The notes under the pieces are model-generated. The model was not told the origin of the DNA and made no database searches. It saw only the letters and a list, made by a program, of their open reading frames with translations. A program made the translations under genes and the position numbers. Shown here in pieces: positions 10,339 through 16,948 of a stretch of 64,000 nucleotides of DNA (the stretch's first letter is position 1; the number at the start of each line of letters is the position of its first letter). The DNA comes from Nitrosospira sp. Nsp2 (lineage in GTDB: Bacteria; Pseudomonadota; Gammaproteobacteria; Burkholderiales; Nitrosomonadaceae): assembly GCF_003050965.1 (NCBI RefSeq), contig NZ_QAOU01000011.1, positions 1 through 64,000 of the forward strand. Reading direction: 5' to 3'.

Positions 10339-10591
10339 GGTTTCTCCATATCTGGTCTTGAACACCGCTGCTCCCATGCTAATTACGCCAGACCTTGAGC
10401 TTGCGCTCGGTCGGAATGTAGCGAGACGGGGCCGATGTTCCGAATAATCGCACGTACGAGCAAAACCAGTCTGTTCGCAAGCGCACACTTTAGTTTCCCA
10501 AACCCGCGTTTCGAACTACTCGTACTGGTTATAGGTGGCGGGGCTTAAACTCGACGTAATGCGAAAGAGACGAAGGCAGCGGGTGGGTGGC

Positions 10592-11398
10592 TTATTGCAC
10601 ACATCTCTTTAATGCGCTTCCGTCCGCTTGAGATAACTGACCTCCGGACGAGGCGTAAAATTCGAGCAGATGCTCGTACTCCCTCTTTACCACTTGGTAA
10701 TTCTCGCCCGCGCTGGCCTCGATCTGCCGTCTGTCCGATACCGCGAGATGGCCGCGTCTGCAATTGATGGCGCCGGCCAGCTGAAGCTTTTGCGCAGCCA
10801 CCGTCACGCTTTCCCTCCGCACTCCCAACATAATCGCGACTTGTTCATGCGTTATATGCAGTTCATTGCCTGACAAGCGATCCAGACTCATCAGCAGGAA
10901 ATGGCTCAACTGCTCGTCTACGGTATAGTATCTATTAGAGACTGCCAGTTGCTCCGTCTGAACCATTAACGCGAGCGTGAAACGCAAGACAAGACTGCGC
11001 AACTCCGCGCACCCGTCGAACTCGCTCTTTATCAAAGCTGTTTTGATGCGAAAAGCGTTGCCCGTACTCTGCACCACTACGCGCCCAGGGCTCGTTTCAT
11101 CGCCAAAGAGCGCAAAAATGCCCGTCAACCCTTCACTGCCAATGATTCCGGTCTGGGTGGAGGCGCCGTTTTCCATTTCATACAACTGCGCAACAATGCA
11201 CGACGTGGGGAAATATAAATACCGGATTGGGCGAGCCGGATCATAGACCACGTGACCCGCGGGCATCGACACATAATCGAGAAGAGGCAGCAAGCGCGTG
11301 TAGCTCAGAAGAGGCAATGCGGCCAGCACTCTATTCTGCTTTGGACTCTGAGGTGGACTCTGAGGTGGACTTCGAGGCGGACTGTGAGGCGGTGACAT
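10592..11398 (-). CDS. Crp/Fnr-family transcriptional regulator
   Basis: The 268-residue protein has an N-terminal cyclic-nucleotide-binding-like beta barrel (about 30-150, including RPIRYLYFPTSCIVAQLYEM) and a C-terminal helix-turn-helix (about 185-230, HITHEQVAIMLGVRRESVTVAAQKL). It lacks the N-terminal cysteine cluster of oxygen-sensing Fnr, so the signal is not evident. The first 22 residues are a Ser-Pro repeat encoded by a 12-base tandem repeat, a feature that is dispensable in relatives. The gene precedes the di-heme cytochrome on the same strand, about 250 bases away, so regulation of that gene is a reasonable guess only. Confidence 0.88.
   Translation of the reverse strand: MSPPHSPPRSPPQSPPQSPKQNRVLAALPLLSYTRLLPLLDYVSMPAGHVVYDPARPIRYLYFPTSCIVAQLYEMENGASTQTGIIGSEGLTGIFALFGDETSPGRVVVQSTGNAFRIKTALIKSEFDGCAELRSLVLRFTLALMVQTEQLAVSNRYYTVDEQLSHFLLMSLDRLSGNELHITHEQVAIMLGVRRESVTVAAQKLQLAGAINCRRGHLAVSDRRQIEASAGENYQVVKREYEHLLEFYASSGGQLSQADGSALKRCVQ
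11343..11390. repeat. Four tandem 12-base units in the start of the Crp/Fnr gene
   Basis: The unit GGACTCTGAGGT occurs twice exactly, followed by two diverged copies (GGACTTCGAGGC and GGACTGTGAGGC). On the minus strand it codes for the Ser-Pro-Pro repeat at the N-terminus of the regulator. As a 12-base unit it can expand or contract without changing the frame. Confidence 0.8.
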
Positions 11399-11698
11399 TG
11401 CTGGACCTAAATATCAGCCGTAGCACATATGCAGTCACCAACGGCGAAAGTGCTTAAATAATGATACTTCCCTCCGGTTCTCCAGAGCCTTCGTTAGCCT
11501 TCATTCCCGCGAAAATGAAGATAAGAAGAATTTTAATGAGAATTAGTTTTGCGGTCTGTTCGGGGCTTCACATAAGGGTGCACCAAGCTATGACGCAGAG
11601 CAGGCAAAATAGAAAAGACGCGGAATGGTGGGGGCGAAGAAGGCATCGCCCTGTGGCGTAACTGTCGCGAACAGCTGGGGCAGTCGGATGAGATGAGT
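11399..11698. other. Intergenic region upstream of the Crp/Fnr gene
   Basis: About 300 bases without a credible gene. A short inverted repeat (CTTCATT at 11499-11505 and AATGAAG at 11514-11520) and an AT-rich stretch (TTTTAATGAGAATTAG near 11531-11546) are the only structures seen. The latter loosely recalls a Fur-type site but is too weak to call. Confidence 0.35.
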
Positions 11699-12106
11699 TC
11701 AGACCGGCATGGGTTTTCCGTCAGTGAGTGCCATCCATCCGCGCAGGATGCGGTATGTCACCCAGATTCCCGCGCCCACCAACAGAATATACCCAAGCGG
11801 AATGCCGATCACAGTGGCGAAAAGCATGGCGGCGATCACCAGCCAAAGCAAGGTGTACCAGAATGTTCTTATCTGCCAGCCAAAATGCGAATCGAGGTAG
11901 GTGCCGCGCACCTCATCGCGCTTTACGTAGTTGATGATCACAGCGATGATGGATGGCCAGCCGGTGAGAAACGCGGTAATGATGAGCGCCGGCCCCAGTA
12001 TGCCCATTAAGATGCTGAATGCATGCAAGAGATAAATGAAATGCGTTAGACGAACGAGACTGGGCGCGGGGAGGGTAGACACAACTCGTGAGTCGGGTTC
12101 GGTCAT
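11699..12106 (-). CDS. Small integral membrane protein, DUF4870-like
   Basis: The ATG at 12106 gives 135 residues with three to four hydrophobic segments (about 20-48, 75-105 and 105-120). The central ESHF-like motif appears as DSHFGWQIRTFWYTLLW, which is typical of the DUF4870/Tic20-like small membrane protein group. Function in this group is unknown. A longer frame starting at a TTG adds five residues, but the ATG has a modest GAG element at suitable spacing. It lies between the Crp/Fnr gene and mlaA on the same strand, separated by over 100 bases from each, so it is probably expressed alone. Confidence 0.7.
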   Translation of the reverse strand: MTEPDSRVVSTLPAPSLVRLTHFIYLLHAFSILMGILGPALIITAFLTGWPSIIAVIINYVKRDEVRGTYLDSHFGWQIRTFWYTLLWLVIAAMLFATVIGIPLGYILLVGAGIWVTYRILRGWMALTDGKPMPV

Positions 12107-12235
12107 GTTCGTACTCGTCAATTCGTAACATTTATTACAAAAGCAACACGATCACCCCCGCCGGCGCAAACGGAACTATCTAAGCTGCGAACTGATTATT
12201 AACGATGTACGTACTTTTACCGAGCTTTTGGCCCC

Positions 12236-13036
12236 TCATTGAGTCTTGACATCCGAGAACCCGCCGGGAGCAGCTTCCTCCGCGGGATCGTCGTAAACGT
12301 CGGGCGGCGGGTTTCCATCATAGATCAAATGCTTGCGCTGTTGCAGGTAAGCATCGCGCACGAACAGATAGGGCTCCAAGGCGGCTTCGTCACGGATGCG
12401 CATGGGACCGGATAGCCTCGCGCGCTTGTCAATGACGCCGAGCACGGAAAGCGGTATGGTAACCGGCGCACCTACACCTGCTGCAAACCAGCCGGCCCAA
12501 AACAGGGGATTAGCAACTACAGCGACGGGAATACCAGACACGTCCCGGTCACTGCTGGGCCCGAGCAAAGGGATAAATATATAGGTTTTGGCGTCCATAC
12601 CCCATACCCCAAGTGTTTGTCCAAAATCCTCGTCGTGGGAGGGCAGACCCATGCGCGAAGCCACATCGAAGAGCCCAGCCACACCGACGGAAGAATTGAC
12701 CAAAAATCGCAGGGTATCCTCCATCCCCTGCCGCATCTTGCCCTGCAAAAACACGTTCAGAACCACGTTGGGGTAGAGAAGGTTGTCGTAAAAATGACCA
12801 ATCGAGCGTCGCATGCGATCAGGCACATACTCGATGTAGTAATCCGCTATTGGCTCAAGGATTTTCCGGTCAACGACATCGGTGAATATATAGGACTTAC
12901 GGTTGACGTTCTCGTAGGGATCAAGCGTCTCGAACGACTCGGCGTTCTTGTCGTTGGCGCGCATGGTGGCGCAACCCGAAAACAGCATTACGCAGAAAAG
13001 AAGCAAGGCCGTTGTAAGATAGTTGTTTTTCAACAT
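12236..13036 (-). CDS. mlaA: MlaA/VacJ outer-membrane lipoprotein
   Basis: MlaA is the outer-membrane part of the Mla system, which removes mislocalised phospholipids from the outer leaflet and returns them to the inner membrane. The protein starts with a lipoprotein signal ending FSGC (Cys22), followed by the family hallmarks DPYENVNRKSYIFTDVVD (about 40-57), FYDNLLYPNVVLN and EDFGQTLGVWG. The length of 266 residues is normal. In many betaproteobacteria mlaA is grouped with mlaBCDEF; here it is alone, next to a membrane protein and the iscR/desulfurase pair, so the other Mla parts must be encoded elsewhere. Confidence 0.92.
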   Translation of the reverse strand: MLKNNYLTTALLLFCVMLFSGCATMRANDKNAESFETLDPYENVNRKSYIFTDVVDRKILEPIADYYIEYVPDRMRRSIGHFYDNLLYPNVVLNVFLQGKMRQGMEDTLRFLVNSSVGVAGLFDVASRMGLPSHDEDFGQTLGVWGMDAKTYIFIPLLGPSSDRDVSGIPVAVVANPLFWAGWFAAGVGAPVTIPLSVLGVIDKRARLSGPMRIRDEAALEPYLFVRDAYLQQRKHLIYDGNPPPDVYDDPAEEAAPGGFSDVKTQ

Positions 13037-13231
13037 GGCTCAAGGGAAATGGTGCAGCGGAGCACATCGTCTTACGGCTCGTAAGAGGATGTGCGGAAAA
13101 TACCTCGATATTACTTGGAGACTATTTAAAGAGTAAAGAGATAATCGCGTCTTGGCAGCAAAATCACCTGCAGATGCTATCTAACAGCCGGCTGGCGATG
13201 TGCCGGGGCAGGCCCGTGCTATGGCCCAGTA

Positions 13232-14389
13232 TCAAACCGTGACCGAGTTCATTCGCCTCAATTCCTGTGCCACACTGCTTACAGCATGAATGAAACTCTC
13301 CACCTGCGCCGGGGAGTTGCTGTTGCCCAAGCTTACGCGAACCGCACAACGTGCGAGGTCCGGTTCCACCCCCATAGCTTCCAGGACGTGGCTGCGGCCG
13401 GGATTCACGCTTGAGCATGCGGCGCCGCTCGCTACCGCGAAACCGGCCTTGTCAAGACGAACGACCAGCGTGTCGCCTTCAATCCCGGGCAAGGCGAAAT
13501 AACAAGTGTTGGGTAAACGGGAGGCGCCCAGGCCGAAGATTACAGCACCCATCTCCAGCAAGCCCTGCTCCAACCGCCCATGGATTTCCGAAATTCGTGC
13601 GGCCATTTCAGCCATTCGTTTTTTCGCCAGGCCGCAGGCAACGCCGAAACCGACAATGGCCGGAACATTTTCCGTGCCCGACCGCATGCCGTGCTCGTGC
13701 CCGCCCCCGTGGATGAGCGGCTTGAGCAGGAGCCGTTTATCTATGATCAGCGCCGCGGCGCCCTTGGGTCCGTAAATCTTATGCCCGGAAATCGTCATCG
13801 CATGGACCCTGAGCGAAGAAAAATCCACTTGAATTTTTCCTAATGCCTGCACCGCGTCGGTATGTACCCATGCCCCTCGCACCCGGAATTTCTCTGCAAT
13901 CGCGGCCACATCCTGAATAACGCCGGTCTCGTTGTTCGCTAGCATGATGGATACCAGACCCGGCTGTTCTTCGAGTATAGCCCGGTCAACATCTTCCGTA
14001 TCCACAAGTCCCAGCTTATCAACGTCCAGGCGGCGTAAATTCCAGCCTCTATCGCGGCCACGCGCAAGATCCTGAGCCGTTCGCATCACGCACGGGTGTT
14101 CGATTGAACTTACCACGATGCGCGTCGGCTTTAGGTACCCGGCGGCGCCTTGGATAAACAAGTTGTTGGCCTCGGAGCCGCCACTGGTAAAGATGACTTG
14201 TGACGGCTGCACCCCGACCGAATCCGCCACCTGCTCACGCGCAAGATCGACCGCGAGACGCGCCGTCCTGCCGTGCGCATGGCGACTTGAAGGATTGCCG
14301 AAATCATTCTGGAAATACGGCATCATCGCCTCCAGCACGGCGTCATCCACCCCGGTTGTCGCGTTGTGATCAAAATATGCGTAAGTCAT
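13232..14389 (-). CDS. iscS: Cysteine desulfurase, NifS/IscS-type
   Basis: A PLP enzyme that takes sulfur from cysteine as a protein persulfide for Fe-S cluster and thio-cofactor synthesis. From the ATG at 14389 it has 385 residues. It carries FDHNATT at the start, the PLP lysine in SGHKIYGPKG (Lys204) and the catalytic loop SGAACSSVNPGRSHVL with Cys325. The frame can be extended upstream to a TTG next to the iscR stop, but the family N-terminus begins at MTYAYFDHNATT, and an AGGTGG element lies a suitable distance before it. It follows iscR and should be co-transcribed. No iscU, iscA, hscBA or fdx gene follows, and the cysteine loop is not the exact SSGSACTS of classic IscS, so a more NifS-like role is possible. 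Confidence 0.85.
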   Translation of the reverse strand: MTYAYFDHNATTGVDDAVLEAMMPYFQNDFGNPSSRHAHGRTARLAVDLAREQVADSVGVQPSQVIFTSGGSEANNLFIQGAAGYLKPTRIVVSSIEHPCVMRTAQDLARGRDRGWNLRRLDVDKLGLVDTEDVDRAILEEQPGLVSIMLANNETGVIQDVAAIAEKFRVRGAWVHTDAVQALGKIQVDFSSLRVHAMTISGHKIYGPKGAAALIIDKRLLLKPLIHGGGHEHGMRSGTENVPAIVGFGVACGLAKKRMAEMAARISEIHGRLEQGLLEMGAVIFGLGASRLPNTCYFALPGIEGDTLVVRLDKAGFAVASGAACSSVNPGRSHVLEAMGVEPDLARCAVRVSLGNSNSPAQVESFIHAVSSVAQELRRMNSVTV

Positions 14390-14488
14390 CGCCCTGTCCA
14401 CCTGCTGCCGTCGCGCTGTCATCGCGTCTGCTACTCTGGGATAACTATGCAAGCGAAACTTGATTTCTGGTATTTCATACCCTGTCAA

Positions 14489-14956
14489 TCAAGCCAAAGC
14501 CGTTTCATCGGGCTTGCATGCTCTCATATCCTGTAATACAGCAATGTCCTGCACCTTGGGGTTCGAAACCAACTGCTCGAGCGTTACCAGCGCAAGATAA
14601 TCTCTTATTCTGGCATTGAGATTCGCCCATAGGTCGTGAGTCATGCACCGCTGGTCATTTAGACAATTTTCCTTCCCCCCGCACTGAGTCGCATCAATCG
14701 GCTCATCCACGGCGAGGATGATGTCTACGACCGACACTTCATTCATCGGTTTTGTCAGGCAATAGCCGCCACCAGGCCCTCTGACACTGCCCACCAGCTT
14801 GTTGCGCCGCAACTTGCCGAATAGTTGTTCCAGATAAGATAGCGAAATTTTCTGCCTTTCGCTTATACCCGCCAACGTTACTGGCCCATCGGCACTGTGC
14901 AAGGCAAGATCAATCATTGCAGTTACCGCAAAACGTCCCTTGGTCGTCAATCGCAT
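14489..14956 (-). CDS. iscR: Fe-S cluster regulator IscR (Rrf2 family)
   Basis: IscR senses cellular Fe-S status by binding a [2Fe-2S] cluster and represses its own operon when loaded. From the ATG at 14956, which has GGAG six bases upstream, the protein has 155 residues. It has a winged helix (MRLTTKGRFAVTAMIDLAL) and the cluster ligands Cys92, Cys98, Cys104 and His107, at the same positions as in the E. coli protein. A TTG four codons upstream is less likely. A cysteine desulfurase gene follows, and a near-perfect type 1 IscR operator lies 72 bases upstream, so autoregulation is well supported. Confidence 0.95.
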   Translation of the reverse strand: MRLTTKGRFAVTAMIDLALHSADGPVTLAGISERQKISLSYLEQLFGKLRRNKLVGSVRGPGGGYCLTKPMNEVSVVDIILAVDEPIDATQCGGKENCLNDQRCMTHDLWANLNARIRDYLALVTLEQLVSNPKVQDIAVLQDMRACKPDETALA

Positions 14957-15027
14957 TTTACGCTCCAATAAGTATTCATACCGTGCTCTCGTGAAATATG
15001 GCTGGAAAATACCGGATCAGTGGCTTA

Positions 15028-15052
15028 ATACCCGACAAGGCTAGTCAAGTAT
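15028..15052 (-). promoter_or_regulatory. Type 1 IscR operator upstream of iscR
   Basis: A 25-base imperfect palindrome has the outer halves ATACCCGAC and AGTCAAGTAT. These agree with the known type 1 IscR consensus (ATASYYGAC ... AGTCRRSTAT) at every position in both half-sites; the mismatches are confined to the central spacer. It is 72 bases from the iscR start codon, the right place for repression by [2Fe-2S]-IscR. Confidence 0.75.
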
Positions 15053-15116
15053 ATAAAGCCCCTCTACGACGGTCAACTATTTTGTTCAGGAAATTGAACT
15101 GGATCCGGGCGTAGGG

Positions 15117-15917
15117 TTAACTTTCTTGTAGCTTCCCGCCTTTATGCGCACTAGACTTGATCGAACTGCCCTTTGCGACAGGCTCGTGGGCTCGCATACG
15201 GTTTTCACATGCACCGAGAACCCCGCGCAAAATGTTCACTTCTTCTTTTTCGAGCCGGGCGCGGGCGAACAATCGACGTATCCGCTGCATCAAACGCTTG
15301 GGCTCGCGAGGATCGAGAAAGCCGGTGCTAATCGCGACTCGCTCAAGGTGCTGGTAAAGCAGTTCGATCTCTTCGAATGCCGCCGCCGGGCCAATGGATG
15401 GAGAAAAAGAGGCAGGCTGCGCCAGCGCCATCCGCAACTCGTACGTCATTACCTGCACTGCGCAGGCGAGGTTTAGCGAGGAGTAGTCTGGATTGGCGGG
15501 AATATGCACGACAAGGTGGCATTTGGTGACTTCGGAGGTGGTAAGTCCGGACATTTCCGTGCCGAAAACGACTGCCACCCGGCTTTGCCGCGCGTGACCG
15601 ATCAATTCCAGCGCCCCGCGGCGAGCATCGAAAACCTCATGGGAAAGATCGCGGGGACGAGCAGTAACCGCCGCTGCGAGGACAGTGCCACTCAAAGCCT
15701 GGTCAAGATTTGCGCAAACAGTCGCGCTGTTAAGTATCTCCCACGCGCCGGCAGCTCGCCGTTCCGCTTCCTTGTCGGGGAAAGTCTTGGGATTCACGAG
15801 GTAGAGAGAATCCAGGCCCATCGTTTTCATCGCGCGGGCCACGGCACCGATATTGCCCGGATGGCTGGGATGGCTTAACACTATGCGGACTTTATCAAGC
15901 GGATAGGAGGGATTCAT
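15117..15917 (-). CDS. trmJ: tRNA 2'-O-methyltransferase TrmJ (position 32)
   Basis: A SPOUT-class methyltransferase that uses S-adenosylmethionine to methylate the 2'-OH of nucleotide 32 in the anticodon loop. The three SPOUT motifs are visible: HPGNIGAVARAMKTMGL (19-35), VVFGTEMSGLT (about 115-125) and YSSLNLACAVQVMTYEL (about 144-160). The length of 266 residues includes a typical C-terminal helical extension. The N-terminus is 38 bases from the divergent suhB start. In several betaproteobacteria suhB, trmJ and iscR genes are neighbours, which matches here. Confidence 0.92.
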   Translation of the reverse strand: MNPSYPLDKVRIVLSHPSHPGNIGAVARAMKTMGLDSLYLVNPKTFPDKEAERRAAGAWEILNSATVCANLDQALSGTVLAAAVTARPRDLSHEVFDARRGALELIGHARQSRVAVVFGTEMSGLTTSEVTKCHLVVHIPANPDYSSLNLACAVQVMTYELRMALAQPASFSPSIGPAAAFEEIELLYQHLERVAISTGFLDPREPKRLMQRIRRLFARARLEKEEVNILRGVLGACENRMRAHEPVAKGSSIKSSAHKGGKLQES

Positions 15918-15955
15918 ATTAAAATTCGCACTCCTTTAAAATTTGAAGCCAGCCA

Positions 15956-16780
15956 ATGCATCCTATGCTCACCATTGCGGTAAAAGCCGCACGTCGCGCC
16001 GGCGGTATTATCAACCGTGCTGCGCAGAATCTCGATTTGCTGCATGTATCGCGCAAAGCGCACAGCGATTTTGTCAGTGAGGTGGACGGAGCGGCTGAAG
16101 AAGCCATTATTGACATCCTGCGCGATGCCTATCCGGATCATGCCATTTTAGCAGAAGAGAGCGGCGCTCAAGGCGATGCGAGCAAGTCGGAGTACCAGTG
16201 GATTATCGATCCACTCGACGGCACGACGAATTTTCTTCATGGCTTTCCTCACTATTCGGTCTCGATTGGGCTAATGCACAAAAATCTCCTGACCCAGGCG
16301 GTGGTTTACAACCCTTCCGCGAACGAACTATTTACTGCCAGCCGCGGACGTGGGGCATATCTGAACGACCACCGTTTGCGCGTAAGTAAGCGCGACAAAC
16401 TCGGCGACTGCCTGATCGGCACCGGATTTCCGTTTCGCGATTTCACGCATGCCGAAGCCTACCTGTCCATCTTTAAGGACATCATGCCTAAAGCCGCCGG
16501 CATCCGGCGTCCCGGCTCTGCCGCACTGGATCTGGCCTACGTAGCGGCCGGACGTTACGACGGTTTCTGGGAATTCGGGTTATCGCCATGGGATATGGCT
16601 GCCGGTTGCCTGCTCATTACCGAGGCTGGAGGCTTGGTGGGCGATATGGAAGGCAATGATACTTACATGCGCAACGGAAACATCGTGGCGGGCAACCCGA
16701 GAATCTTCGGCCAGTTGCTGCAAATCATTGCCCCACACTTGACGGAAGTCTTGAAGGCAAGCAGCGAGCAGCATAATTAG
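15956..16780 (+). CDS. suhB: Inositol monophosphatase family protein SuhB
   Basis: A Mg-dependent phosphatase of the inositol monophosphatase family. SuhB also acts with the Nus factors in rRNA antitermination in enterobacteria. Family motifs are the metal ligands in [21 protein letters not shown] (about 82-95) and the C-terminal [22 protein letters not shown]. The protein has 274 residues, the usual length. The ATG at 15956 is kept; another ATG lies three codons later. No strong ribosome-binding site precedes either. Confidence 0.93.
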   Translation: MHPMLTIAVKAARRAGGIINRAAQNLDLLHVSRKAHSDFVSEVDGAAEEAIIDILRDAYPDHAILAEESGAQGDASKSEYQWIIDPLDGTTNFLHGFPHYSVSIGLMHKNLLTQAVVYNPSANELFTASRGRGAYLNDHRLRVSKRDKLGDCLIGTGFPFRDFTHAEAYLSIFKDIMPKAAGIRRPGSAALDLAYVAAGRYDGFWEFGLSPWDMAAGCLLITEAGGLVGDMEGNDTYMRNGNIVAGNPRIFGQLLQIIAPHLTEVLKASSEQHN

Positions 16781-16948
16781 TAGCTTCAGGCTCGGCCAAA
16801 GCTTGGCCGGGCAGTTTGCCTGGCGGTTCACGATCGGCTCATGAATCGCAAGCAGCGTACACGCGCCTAAAGCGTGGCGGGCGCACCAACTTCCGGGTCA
16901 ACTGGTGCGGAGACAGAACCGGCAAGACCAAAGAGGAGAAACCAGGTA

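Noticed and set aside
11531-11546. Fur-like AT-rich site
   Set aside because: Only one half matches a Fur hexamer pattern well; the other half is poor.
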